Below, one piece after another: positions 1-8,342 of a DNA stretch of 26,960 nucleotides. Position numbers and translations under genes: made by a program. Numbering within the stretch: position 1 is the stretch's first letter; every line of letters starts with the position of its first letter. Below the pieces are notes generated by a model. It was not told the DNA's origin. It searched no databases and saw nothing but the letters and a program-made list of their open reading frames with translations. This stretch comes from CAZYJD01 sp964647785 (lineage in GTDB: Bacteria > Bacteroidota > Bacteroidia > NS11-12g > UBA9320), in the NCBI GenBank assembly GCA_964647785.1, contig CAZYJD010000023.1, positions 1 to 26,960 on the forward strand. Direction: 5' to 3'.

Positions 1-60
1 GAAGGGATATTGATTGCTGTTTCTCTTGAGTATTTCAGAATACAGTTTTTTAAAGGAGGG

Positions 61-486
61 ATGAAAGAAATTAGCAGAGAGAGCAAGGAACTGGAAGTGA
101 TGGAAATAGTTGAATCGCCAAATCAAGGATTGAGTCTCGATGAGGTGGAAGAAGTGTTGTACAATATCGTTGCGAAACTTCAACCGGAAAAAGATGATAC
201 CATCGCTTTGGGAAATAAGTGGACTGGAGGAAAATTAGTGATGGAACCGGGAGATACTTCGCTTCAGGCGAAAGAAATTCCGATTGAAACCTTTTTCCAT
301 AAAATAGTAATGGTGCGCGATCGCTTGAGGGTCCTTGAACAAAACATCAATAGCCATAAGGTTTTAAGCGATGAAGAAAAAATTCATTTGCAACAGTACA
401 TCACCAGGATTTATGGTTCTTTAACCACCTTCAATGTTTTATTCAAAAACAAGGACGACTACTTCAAGGGTGAAGGTGGGCGATGA
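61..486 (+). CDS. conserved-looking hypothetical protein, 141 aa
   Basis: I do not recognise this protein. It is soluble, with no signal peptide or membrane segment. The N-terminal half is acidic. Residues roughly 85-135 look like an amphipathic helical pair rich in charged residues, including a run EIPIETFFHKIVMVRDRLR. I chose the ATG at 61. The frame is open to the window edge and a TTG at 10 would add 17 residues, but those look non-conserved in character. A GGAGG lies only one base before the ATG, too close to be a normal ribosome site. The stop at 484-486 abuts the stop of the oppositely oriented J-domain gene with no gap. The gene could be longer at the 5' end and could belong to an operon that starts outside the window. 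Function unknown. Confidence 0.6.
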   Translation: MKEISRESKELEVMEIVESPNQGLSLDEVEEVLYNIVAKLQPEKDDTIALGNKWTGGKLVMEPGDTSLQAKEIPIETFFHKIVMVRDRLRVLEQNINSHKVLSDEEKIHLQQYITRIYGSLTTFNVLFKNKDDYFKGEGGR

Positions 487-1401
487 TCACAGATGATTCT
501 CAGCTAAAACTGCTATTCGTGGATCTATGCGTGATAGTTTAATCAGAACGACCCCACTTTGCTGATAAGACTGGTAAACGCGGTCATTGCTGAAACTCAT
601 TTTCTTTTCAAATCTCCGCCTATTCCAGTCGTAGAATACATGCATTTCTCCACTCCGGTCTGCTCTAAGCACCTTGCCAACAACCACCACCGGGTATTCT
701 TTCAGATGATACCATTTCCTTAGTGATGAGCCTCCTGCAACCAAGCCACCGCCAGTCAGGATGATAAAAAAAATGAGTGCGATGCTGTTTCGCTCAAATT
801 TTCTATTCCCTTTTCCGGTAATAAATCGATACCGCATGATACGGTAATAGCTTGAACTGATCCAGATTGTGGACATTAAGAAAAGAATGAGGCCTAGCAA
901 AGCATAAAGCTGCCCATAACTTTGAAGGTTGATGAACCAATGGCGGTAAACAATGAGCAATCCGTTTAATGCAAACAGAGACGCTAAAAAGATTCTTTTT
1001 TGAAAAGGAAAAAAACTGTTTGACCGTTGATGCTGTAAAATCTCAACCTGGCGCACTTTGGCCATTCTTTGGAGAAGTTCTTCCCTGCTTGGTTTTCTTC
1101 TTCGGTCATTTCTGCCTCTGCTTGCCGTAAAAGAAGGTGCTTCTTTCCTTGATTGTTGGGCGCTTCTAAGGCGTTTGTCATACCATTGCCTTTTAACCGG
1201 ATCGCGCAAAGCCTCCCATGCTTCTTGCACCAAGCGAAAGGCCTGAATATTTTCACGGGTGTGCGGATTTAGATCAGGATGATATTGCTTTGCGAGCGCA
1301 CGATAGGCCTTTTTAATGGTTTCTGGGCCAGCATCTTCTGCTATTTGAAGGATCTTGTAATAGTTAATCACCTTGGTACTTAAAAACAGGCAATTTGGCA
1401 T
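487..1401 (-). CDS. membrane-anchored J-domain (DnaJ-like) protein
   Basis: 304 residues. Residues 13-78 form a J domain with the diagnostic HPD at 41-43, the loop that stimulates the ATPase of an Hsp70 (DnaK). The G/F region, zinc-finger and C-terminal substrate domains of true DnaJ are absent. A basic linker (about 80-125) precedes three hydrophobic stretches (about 135-157, 165-190 and 206-225), so the J domain is probably tethered to the inner membrane with its face in the cytoplasm. The last 70 residues form a small soluble domain I cannot name. Such proteins usually recruit DnaK to a membrane site or client. The start is the only ATG before the J domain. The vWA gene starts divergently 45 bases away. 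A weak promoter-like TAATTTTA lies at 1425-1418 on this strand. The client is unknown. Confidence 0.85.
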   Translation of the reverse strand: MPNCLFLSTKVINYYKILQIAEDAGPETIKKAYRALAKQYHPDLNPHTRENIQAFRLVQEAWEALRDPVKRQWYDKRLRSAQQSRKEAPSFTASRGRNDRRRKPSREELLQRMAKVRQVEILQHQRSNSFFPFQKRIFLASLFALNGLLIVYRHWFINLQSYGQLYALLGLILFLMSTIWISSSYYRIMRYRFITGKGNRKFERNSIALIFFIILTGGGLVAGGSSLRKWYHLKEYPVVVVGKVLRADRSGEMHVFYDWNRRRFEKKMSFSNDRVYQSYQQSGVVLIKLSRIDPRIAVLAENHL

Positions 1402-1446
1402 TTTATTTGAACTAGCGTAAAATTATTTGCTTTTTGCTCCTTAAGA

Positions 1447-3024
1447 ATGCCAAAATACCTGATCCAAATACTGATTGCTTTTCTACTACCACTTTCGATG
1501 TTTGCCCAGAAAGTGAGTCCCTCAAAATATAATTTCGGAAAAGTAAGAAATTGGAGCAACCCGGATGCAGAGGTTACCATACAGAATAATACAGACCGGG
1601 CTTTCATGTTCCTTCCACGTGGGTATGACCCTAACATTTTTATCAGTGTACCACAAGGCGAGATTAAGGCAGGTGAAAAAGCTGTGGTAAAAGTGAAATA
1701 TTACACGCGTGAGGGCGGGAAGTTCAATTTTCAAGTTCCAATTTTCATCAACACAAGGCAAGACCCTTTATTGCTCACTTTAAGCGGGACCATAGTTTCG
1801 TTTGCTCCTGATGCACTCAGCTTGTGTCCTCAGCTATACGGAGAAGCACCAACTGATCCTTCAATGGTGCTAAATCCAGAGATTGAAGTGGTGGATGCCA
1901 GCACTGGTCGTCCATTAACCGGTGTGGATATTCTCATAACGGGTCCCACACGTTCCTATGCTTTTGAAGATACCCGGAAGCCCATGGTCAAGGCCAAAGG
2001 AATCCCCATGGGGCTCTACTACATTGATTGTAGCAGAGAGGGGTACAATGATCTCAATACAGAAAAATACATCAATAAAAGTACGTTTCGCATCAGACTT
2101 GAAATGGAACCCAATGGCAAGGGTGAAAAGAGTGAAGAAATTCTGGTGAGGAACGTCGACGAAGCCATTGATAAAGTACCAACGAATGATGCATCGGATG
2201 ACGATATGATTGTGATCGAGAATAACTCTTACGAAGAAAAAGAAGCCATTGAACGAATCAGAAAAATGATGGATAAAAAGTTTCGTGGTAAAAAAATCAT
2301 TGAACGTGATGTCCTCGTGATTAATGAACCTGGTTCTGGTAAGAAAGGGCTCGCAGACAGCATTTCTGATGAGAGCAATTTGAATAAGAGCGAAAGTGAA
2401 GAGGGGGTTATTGATACCAGTGATTTTCTTGAAGATGGTTCATTGAATCCATCGCGTTATGCCCTGAACAACATTGTATTCCTAATTGATGCATCAGGAA
2501 GCATGTATCGCGAGGATAAGCTTCCCTTGTTAAAGGTTTCCATGAAAAAGCTTGTCGGTATCCTAAGACCAGAAGACCGATTGACGCTAATCATTTACAG
2601 ATCGGATGCAGAAGTACTATTGCAAGGGGTAAGCGGAGATCAAAAGCAGCGAATATATCAGGCCATAGACAGCATTGAAGCTAAAGGAAACTCATATGGA
2701 ACTGAAGGGTTGTATGCTGCTTATGAAGCTGCAAGCTATGGATTTATTAAAGGAGGAAATAATCAAATTATTCTTGCTTCTGATGGGATGTTTAATTCTA
2801 CCGACTTCAATGAACGAGGCCTTTTCAGGATGGCTGACAAAAAGGCAAAGGAGGGCGTCATACTTTCTGCTATAGGATTTGGCAATTTAACCAAAGCCAT
2901 CGAATTCATGAGGAATTTGTCTTCAAATGGAAAGGGGTCTTTTTTACAGATTCGCAATGAGGCCGAGGCAGGATCAGCCCTTGTTGAAGAAATTAAAAAA
3001 CAATCCGTACTAAGCAGAGATTGA
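1447..3024 (+). CDS. secreted von Willebrand factor A domain protein
   Basis: 525 residues. A signal peptide (1-20, ending SMFA before Q) sends it to the periplasm or beyond. Residues 22-120 resemble the DUF1573/ASH-type immunoglobulin fold (YNFGKV start, alternating strands). Residues about 145-215 look like a carboxypeptidase-regulatory or CNA-B-type beta domain (VVDASTGRPLTGVDI). A charged, probably flexible linker (220-330) follows. The vWA domain occupies about 340-520. Its metal-ion-dependent adhesion site is intact: DASGSM beginning at D348, a Thr in the GTEGLYAA segment, and the Asp of ASDGMFN. Such domains bind ligands through a divalent cation. No T9SS C-terminal domain or lipobox is visible, so it may stay in the periplasm. 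The downstream gene, 90 bases away on the same strand, encodes a T9SS cargo with its own promoter candidate. The ligand is unknown. Confidence 0.85.
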   Translation: MPKYLIQILIAFLLPLSMFAQKVSPSKYNFGKVRNWSNPDAEVTIQNNTDRAFMFLPRGYDPNIFISVPQGEIKAGEKAVVKVKYYTREGGKFNFQVPIFINTRQDPLLLTLSGTIVSFAPDALSLCPQLYGEAPTDPSMVLNPEIEVVDASTGRPLTGVDILITGPTRSYAFEDTRKPMVKAKGIPMGLYYIDCSREGYNDLNTEKYINKSTFRIRLEMEPNGKGEKSEEILVRNVDEAIDKVPTNDASDDDMIVIENNSYEEKEAIERIRKMMDKKFRGKKIIERDVLVINEPGSGKKGLADSISDESNLNKSESEEGVIDTSDFLEDGSLNPSRYALNNIVFLIDASGSMYREDKLPLLKVSMKKLVGILRPEDRLTLIIYRSDAEVLLQGVSGDQKQRIYQAIDSIEAKGNSYGTEGLYAAYEAASYGFIKGGNNQIILASDGMFNSTDFNERGLFRMADKKAKEGVILSAIGFGNLTKAIEFMRNLSSNGKGSFLQIRNEAEAGSALVEEIKKQSVLSRD

Positions 3025-3084
3025 TATTCTGCCGCCTCCCTTTTTTCTTGACAATTTGTGGACGGATGGATGGGTTTGGAATGA

Positions 3085-3092
3085 TACCTTTG
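3085..3092 (+). promoter_or_regulatory. Bacteroidota -7 promoter element TACCTTTG
   Basis: TACCTTTG is an exact match to the Bacteroidota -7 consensus TAnnTTTG. It sits in the 90-base gap before the T9SS cargo gene and predicts a start of transcription near 3095, about 20 bases before the ATG at 3115. No good -33 TTTG lies at the standard 19-base spacing. A TTTG at 3055-3058 is too far away. Confidence 0.5.
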
Positions 3093-3114
3093 ACAACCCA
3101 TAAATTAAAATTAG

Positions 3115-5667
3115 ATGAAAAAACTGATCACCGGCTTGTTCTTCTTAGCCCTCATGGGGGTGTCCATTTTGAGTTTTAATAACAGTTCCGGACCCGGAGG
3201 CGGATATACCAATGCTCCTTCTGAAAGCACATGTGCGTCCTGTCATTCAGGAAACTCTCTGATCACCAGTGGATCAACTTGGTCAAATATCCGTTTAAGA
3301 GGGAATTTTGTGGGAGGGGGGTATTTCCCTGACTCTACCTATGAAATTACCATTTCGCATAAACACACAGGAATTTCGAGATTTGGTTTTCAGGTCACCT
3401 CATTGGATGGGAATAATGATCCTGCGGGAGAATTGAAAGCTGGAAACTCGAGTCGGGTTCGTGTTCGTACGCGAAGTTACAGTGGCAAAACACGTTATTA
3501 CATCGAGCATACCAATGCAGGAACCGCCCGAGTTGCGACAGATTCAACAGCATGGACTTTTGAATGGAAAGCCCCATCTAATAATGTTGGTGATGTCACT
3601 TTTTACTCGGTGGTGAACTCAACCAATTCGAACAACAATTCGAGTGGCGATCAGATATTTGCAAAAACATTTGTGATCAGCCCCTCTGATAGTTTGCCAG
3701 GGGCATCGGCTGCATCTGATACCACACAGATCTGCCAGCGTGGAAGCATGCAATTCAGAGGAAGTGGTACAGCCAATCCAACGGCATACATCTGGTCTTT
3801 TCCGGGTGGCTCACCGAGCAGTAGCAATGTGCAGAATCCTCAAATTACTTACAATGCACCAGGCAATTACCGAGGAATACTTCAGGTGAGAAATAAGTTT
3901 GGTTTATCGGCCCCAGATACGGTTTCATTTCGTGTGAATTCCAGCCCCAACGCCAGCATTTCAGGGGCAGCTCAACGCACCAAGTGCACAGAAAGTGGCG
4001 AAACGCTCATTGCTGATTTTGTTTCAGGAGCAACCTACCGTTGGTCCAATGGGGCTCGCACCCGTGACATCACGGTTACAGATTCCGGGGTCTATAAAGT
4101 GGAAGTGAGCTTGAATGGTTGTAGCAACGTGAGCAATGAAGTGAAGGTGAATAATTATCCCAGGAATTCCATGACTTTGAGCACCAGTTTGAATGGCGAC
4201 AGCATATGTCAGGGAGGGCTTGTTCAACTCACTGCAACCAGTGGTTTTCAGTCGTACCGTTTTTACGATAGCAACCAATTGTTGCTTGACACCACTGCAA
4301 ATGTGGTTCGTTTTAATGTGAACAAGAGAAGTTTGTATTATGTGCTAGGATATGATCAAAATAATTGTCAAAGTGATACCAGCCCTTTTCGATTGATTAA
4401 AATTCATCCGCAGTTGGATACGCCATTGATACAATGCATTGATAAGGATCCTTTTTTCATAGAGTTCAGTTGGACCGTTTTTGATCATTATGATGCCTTC
4501 GAGCTGAGCATGGATAGCGGAAGAACCTGGATTACACCAAGTTCGGGCAGCAAAGGAAATACGCACAAGGCCACCGGGCTTTATCCTGATACCGACTATG
4601 AAGTATGGGTAAGGGGCAAGGGAAATGGCCCTTGTTTGTACAGCCCAATTGGAATAGGGAAATGTAAAACCGGGCAATGCAATAATTTGAATGTTGAAAT
4701 AATGGCGGATACGGCTGTGTGTTCTGGCCAAAATGCGCGGGTTGAAGTAAACGGTTTAAAAGGTGAGCGTTACAGCATTGCTTTTGAAAAACTAGGCTAT
4801 TTCACAGACACAATTTTCTTCTTTACTCCTCAGCTCAGTAAGCAATATGTGGTTGAAGTGTATGATAGTACAAGCGGTGGATGTCCTCCTACAAGAAGGT
4901 TCTTTGATTTGGAGGTGGATGAACTAAAAGATATAGGCATTGAGCCTAAAGGTCGTAATAGCGAGTTCTGCGAAGGGGAAGTGATTGTATTCCGCGCTGA
5001 TACCGGGGCAGATCAATATCGTTTCATCCTGAATGAGCAGCCAATACAAAATTCTGCTTCGAACGAGTACCAAGCATCCAATATAGAAAGCACAGATAGT
5101 GTATACGTTATTTCAACAAAGAGAAGCTGTAGCGATACTTCTGAAATTGTTCAAGTGCTGGTAATTCCTTTGCCTTCTGCCGTATTCAGTTGGGAGCGAA
5201 ATGGTAGAATTTATACTTTCACTCCGGATAGAACGGGACTTCCCCAATATCAATGGGAGTTTGGAGGGGGCATTACTTCTGATGAAGAACAACCGGAGGT
5301 GGATCTTTCTGCGCTCGGGGGGGCCACAACGCAAGTGAGCCTTACGGTTAATGATCCAAGTAACTGCAGCAATAGCAGTGCTCAGAACGTGGAAGTACCG
5401 GATTTTTCCAGTACGGGATCTGAAATGCTTATCCCGCAAATTGTGGTTTATCCCAACCCTGCCAAAAGTCGGGTTTTCATTGACGGCGTTCAAACTAGAA
5501 TGACCTGGCGCATTTACGATATCGGTGGTCAGAAACTACTTGCCGGCATATTTGATCCGCAGAGCGAGGAACACATTGATATCACAAGTTTAACAGATGG
5601 GATTTATTTGTTGCGGATGCAAAATGAAGGGATGACTCAAACTTTCAGGTTAGCCGTTTATAAATAA
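3115..5667 (+). CDS. T9SS-exported choice-of-anchor V / Reeler-like protein with CxxCH motif, PKD and Ig-like domains
   Basis: 850 residues. An N-terminal signal peptide (about 1-20) is followed by a glycine-rich start and a CASCH motif at 40-44, the form used for covalent heme c attachment. Residues about 25-190 match my memory of the choice-of-anchor V (Reeler-like) domain of surface proteins. A PKD domain (YIWSFPGG core) lies at about 205-270. Cysteine-containing Ig-like repeats run to about 425, a fibronectin-III-like segment (about 440-520) follows, then further Ig-like repeats and a second PKD-like unit (about 690-765). The last 75 residues form a type A T9SS sorting domain (VVYPNPA, then YDIGGQKL, ending in TFRLAVYK). 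The protein is therefore exported by T9SS to the cell surface or medium. Its stop abuts that of the convergent hydrolase. The ligand or redox role is unknown. Confidence 0.88.
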   Translation: MKKLITGLFFLALMGVSILSFNNSSGPGGGYTNAPSESTCASCHSGNSLITSGSTWSNIRLRGNFVGGGYFPDSTYEITISHKHTGISRFGFQVTSLDGNNDPAGELKAGNSSRVRVRTRSYSGKTRYYIEHTNAGTARVATDSTAWTFEWKAPSNNVGDVTFYSVVNSTNSNNNSSGDQIFAKTFVISPSDSLPGASAASDTTQICQRGSMQFRGSGTANPTAYIWSFPGGSPSSSNVQNPQITYNAPGNYRGILQVRNKFGLSAPDTVSFRVNSSPNASISGAAQRTKCTESGETLIADFVSGATYRWSNGARTRDITVTDSGVYKVEVSLNGCSNVSNEVKVNNYPRNSMTLSTSLNGDSICQGGLVQLTATSGFQSYRFYDSNQLLLDTTANVVRFNVNKRSLYYVLGYDQNNCQSDTSPFRLIKIHPQLDTPLIQCIDKDPFFIEFSWTVFDHYDAFELSMDSGRTWITPSSGSKGNTHKATGLYPDTDYEVWVRGKGNGPCLYSPIGIGKCKTGQCNNLNVEIMADTAVCSGQNARVEVNGLKGERYSIAFEKLGYFTDTIFFFTPQLSKQYVVEVYDSTSGGCPPTRRFFDLEVDELKDIGIEPKGRNSEFCEGEVIVFRADTGADQYRFILNEQPIQNSASNEYQASNIESTDSVYVISTKRSCSDTSEIVQVLVIPLPSAVFSWERNGRIYTFTPDRTGLPQYQWEFGGGITSDEEQPEVDLSALGGATTQVSLTVNDPSNCSNSSAQNVEVPDFSSTGSEMLIPQIVVYPNPAKSRVFIDGVQTRMTWRIYDIGGQKLLAGIFDPQSEEHIDITSLTDGIYLLRMQNEGMTQTFRLAVYK

Positions 5668-6642
5668 TCAATGTGACTCATCTCTGCCGATAATTTTGCC
5701 GTTCAGATAGGCTTTCTCAATGGATATGAGTTCCTTTAACTCTTGTTCGCTGGGAGTGCTTTTCTCATAAGAGCCAAGATCTGGTTGTCCGGCATCTACC
5801 CACGCGCTGAACCAAATACTGCCTACAAAGTGAATGGACGCCCTCAGTCTTCTTTCAACCATGCCATTTAAGGCTTGGTGATACGCACTGCTATAAGCTT
5901 TTGAGTAATTCTTAACGTTTTGGGTGCCACGTTGTTCAAACACATACTTGTTCTGTTCGCCGATCTTTTCCGTGCACTCTTTTTCAAGACGTAGCACACT
6001 ATCTCTGGCTGCAAAACTGCCGCTAAATGCATTCCAGCAAGCATCATTGAGTTGATCTAAATAAATGGCCCTTCCGGTAAAAAAGTCATACTCCATAGAG
6101 AATAGCTCGGGTAACCTACTTTCCCACAATCCGTGAATTCCCTCCTGTCCGGTCAATTGTCCGTTGTAATTCACCGTTGAATGAAGGGGGACGTGCATAT
6201 CTGCCACATAGTGTCCAATGTCTGCTGAAAGTTTGAGTATATAGGAGATGTCTTTTTTTCGGAAGGCTTCTGTAAGACGGTATTTCATGAACTGAACATG
6301 CCAGGGAACAATCCCATAAGCTTTCAGCGTGTCTTCTGAAAAAGTGTCGACAGCCTCATCCCAATACCTGGGAATGGTGTCAATGGGTACACAACATTCA
6401 TAATGGTCTGCATCGAGATAATGACGGCAGGCTTCAGCGGGATCTGCATAACGACGCTTGTCTGCATCAGCGGCATGTTCTGTAACATAGTCGATGTGTT
6501 CTTTGTAAAAACCAAAAAGTTCAGGCGGTAAGGTGAAGACCGCCATTCTATTGATTTGATAGTGGGCGTAAAAGCCCCAACTATTCACATAAAAAGGAAT
6601 GAACAGAATGAAGCTAAAAAGGGTACTAATTCTTCTTGTCAT
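5668..6642 (-). CDS. secreted zinc-dependent phospholipase C / S1-P1 nuclease family hydrolase
   Basis: 324 residues. The signal peptide (1-21, cleavage after VNS) would expose Trp22 as the mature N terminus, as this trinuclear-zinc family needs, because the free amino group of Trp binds zinc. Other ligand positions are visible with family spacing: H27 (five after Trp), D61 or D59, H74, H144-x3-D148-x5-H154, and H170-x3-E174. The final Glu, where P1 nuclease has Asp, resembles Bacillus cereus phospholipase C. The substrate could be phospholipid or single-stranded nucleic acid. It cannot be decided from sequence. It is exported to the periplasm or outside, with no lipobox and no T9SS domain. 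The start overlaps the end of the rhomboid gene by 17 bases, so the two are probably cotranscribed and translationally coupled. Confidence 0.85.
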   Translation of the reverse strand: MTRRISTLFSFILFIPFYVNSWGFYAHYQINRMAVFTLPPELFGFYKEHIDYVTEHAADADKRRYADPAEACRHYLDADHYECCVPIDTIPRYWDEAVDTFSEDTLKAYGIVPWHVQFMKYRLTEAFRKKDISYILKLSADIGHYVADMHVPLHSTVNYNGQLTGQEGIHGLWESRLPELFSMEYDFFTGRAIYLDQLNDACWNAFSGSFAARDSVLRLEKECTEKIGEQNKYVFEQRGTQNVKNYSKAYSSAYHQALNGMVERRLRASIHFVGSIWFSAWVDAGQPDLGSYEKSTPSEQELKELISIEKAYLNGKIIGRDESH

Positions 6643-7348
6643 TTGGTATGTACCTGATTCTTATTCGCAAAGGACGGGCATTTTCATCCAAGTCTGTGTC
6701 TTGAGCTTGCATCCATTCATCATGATCGGGTTCGTCATCGTCCTCATCTTCATCTGCAAAGTACACTTCATTTTCAGGCCCATTATTTCTGAATGCCCAT
6801 GCCGTGATGATTCCGCTCAGTGCACCACTCAGATGTCCTTCCCATGAAATTCGACTGCTAAGGTCGAAGTTTAGTTGAGGAAAGATACCCCAAACCATGC
6901 TGCCATAAAAGAAAATAAGAATGCCTCCTGCCGCCAGTAGTTTGCGATTCTTTTTAATGAGGGCCGAAGCAATGATGAATGCCACCAGACCGTACACCAA
7001 GCCACTTGCGCCAATATGATTGCTTCCCGCTCCAGCGTAAAGCCAAACGCCAAAACCACTGAAAAAGAAGAGGATGCTCCATATTTTGAGGCTTTCTTTT
7101 GGGTAATAGTGGATCAACAAAGCGTGTGCAATGAAGAGCGGAAAACTATTGGAGAAAATATGTTCCGTATCGCCATGGAGAAAAGGCATGCTGAAAATAC
7201 CAGCGAAACCTCCAAGACTCCTTGGGTGAACGCCCCATTGATTGAGATTTAAATCATAAGCCTCATTCATGAGAAAAACCATCCAAATGGTTGTGAGCAT
7301 TGCTGCTGGCCAAATGAGATCTTCAAGAATAGGGCGTATTTCGCGCAT
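6626..7348 (-). CDS. rhomboid family intramembrane serine protease with acidic cytosolic tail
   Basis: 240 residues. Rhomboids cleave membrane-spanning helices using a Ser-His dyad buried in the membrane. The catalytic serine is S115 in GASG, the histidine is H172 in WEGHLSG, and the oxyanion-side H63-x3-N67 motif is present. I count about six hydrophobic helices up to residue 190. The remaining 50 residues form an unusual soluble tail, very acidic at about 196-225 (runs of D and E) and then basic at the end. The stop lies inside the start of the phospholipase-like gene. Whether the tail recruits substrate or lies in the cytoplasm is inference. No strong promoter is visible in the 155 bases separating it from the divergent ArsC-like gene. 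Confidence 0.9.
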   Translation of the reverse strand: MREIRPILEDLIWPAAMLTTIWMVFLMNEAYDLNLNQWGVHPRSLGGFAGIFSMPFLHGDTEHIFSNSFPLFIAHALLIHYYPKESLKIWSILFFFSGFGVWLYAGAGSNHIGASGLVYGLVAFIIASALIKKNRKLLAAGGILIFFYGSMVWGIFPQLNFDLSSRISWEGHLSGALSGIITAWAFRNNGPENEVYFADEDEDDDEPDHDEWMQAQDTDLDENARPLRIRIRYIPNDKKN

Positions 7349-7503
7349 GAATTTATTGGGTTCAATTACTGTGCCTTTTCAGAATCTGACAGAATGACCT
7401 TATTAGAGAAAATACAGCGGCATATCCATTGGCCAGAGAGTTTTAAATATGACATAATTATGATAATACGGAGGGATTCGCTACATTAGCTAAAACCTTG
7501 TCC

Positions 7504-7869
7504 ATGAATAAACCCATTTCTGAAAACACCTTAATGCTCTTTTATCGGCCGGATTGTAGCAAGGCCCGCAAGGCTTTGGCTTATGCACGAAGCATTACCA
7601 CCAATATTATGGAAATTGATTTGGATCATTCTGCTGCGACCTCAACCATTTGGCGGCAACTTTTTACGCGTTTGGGGAAGAGCCCCAAGGAGCTGCTCAA
7701 CAAATCTCTGCCCGAGTATCAGCAGAACTATCGTGGTCGAGAAATGTCAGAGGATGATTGGATCAATGTAATACGACACAATACATTTTTGTTGCGCAGC
7801 CCAATTGCCTTGAGGGGAAGTCGCGGCTTTGTGCTCGACAATCCTACGGATATATACAAGTTACAATAG
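7504..7869 (+). CDS. ArsC/Spx-family thioredoxin-fold protein
   Basis: 121 residues from the ATG at 7504. An in-frame TTG at 7498 would add two residues. The opening LMLFYRPDCSKARKAL matches the ArsC/Spx/YffB family, with one active-site cysteine (C18) and an Arg four residues on. The second Cys of Spx is absent. The C-terminal SPIALRGSRGFVLDNP stretch corresponds to the family's RPI...G motif, with the arginines that bind oxyanion in arsenate reductase. No arsenic-resistance partners lie nearby (no arsenite pump, no ArsR), so a thiol or stress role is as likely as arsenate reduction. The stop abuts that of the convergent DUF423 gene. Confidence 0.78.
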   Translation: MNKPISENTLMLFYRPDCSKARKALAYARSITTNIMEIDLDHSAATSTIWRQLFTRLGKSPKELLNKSLPEYQQNYRGREMSEDDWINVIRHNTFLLRSPIALRGSRGFVLDNPTDIYKLQ

Positions 7870-7885
7870 TCATTTGTAAATTTTT
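7861..7885 (+). terminator. weak hairpin plus T-run at a convergent junction
   Basis: TTACAA (7861-7866) and TTGTAA (7874-7879) form a 6-bp stem with a 7-base loop that contains both gene stops. ATTTTT follows on the + strand. The stem is AT-rich and weak, so terminator function for the ArsC-like gene is only possible. Confidence 0.3.
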
Positions 7886-8271
7886 AGGGCTGTTAGAATC
7901 CATGAGGCAATCAATAAAAGACCTCCCACGGGTGTTATCATGCCCAACCGGCTGAGGGATTCCATCTGAATCAAAGATCGGGTACTGAGTAAAAAAAGGC
8001 TCAAGCAAAAAAGGAGCATGCCGGTGGCCATTACGATCTTTTCTCTGTGAAAAGATTTATCGATGTAATTTTCCAAAAGGCTAAGCACCATCAGCCCCAT
8101 CGCGTGCATACTCAAATAATGAACCCCAGTTTTGAAGGCGTTAAGATTGCGTGCACTCAGCTTTTCTTCAAGCGCGTGTGCGCCAAAAGCACCAAGAGCA
8201 ATGCCAAGGGCCATGAGCAAAGCTCCTGCAGCAAGCCAGTTTCCTGAGTTCGACTTTTGGTTAAAAATCAT
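7870..8271 (-). CDS. DUF423 (YgdD-like) small membrane protein
   Basis: 133 residues with four predicted membrane helices (about 10-33, 52-66, 78-98 and 108-130). The GAFGAHAL motif after the first helix, the HYLSMHAMGLM segment and the late MITPVGGLLLIASW motif are characteristic of the DUF423/YgdD family of inner-membrane proteins. Its molecular function is not established. The ATG at 8271 starts just before the first helix. A near-consensus -7 box CATCTTTG lies at 8304-8297 on this strand, inside a CCACA/TGTGG inverted repeat in the 71-base divergent gap shared with the lipoprotein gene. Confidence 0.88.
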   Translation of the reverse strand: MIFNQKSNSGNWLAAGALLMALGIALGAFGAHALEEKLSARNLNAFKTGVHYLSMHAMGLMVLSLLENYIDKSFHREKIVMATGMLLFCLSLFLLSTRSLIQMESLSRLGMITPVGGLLLIASWILTALKIYK

Positions 8272-8342
8272 TGGTTATTTTGTAAAAATAGTGCCACAAA
8301 GATGTGGTAATCCGCATTAATTTCTCTCACTTTGTAAGTGAT

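Noticed and set aside
7504..7869. Arsenic-resistance locus
   Set aside because: Only an ArsC-fold protein is present. There is no ArsR, arsenite transporter or thioredoxin partner, so the fold alone does not show arsenate reduction.
8294..8307. Inverted repeat CCACA-AAGA-TGTGG in the DUF423/lipoprotein gap
   Set aside because: Five-base arms are easily found by chance, and it overlaps a weak -7 box. There is no regulator nearby to assign it to.
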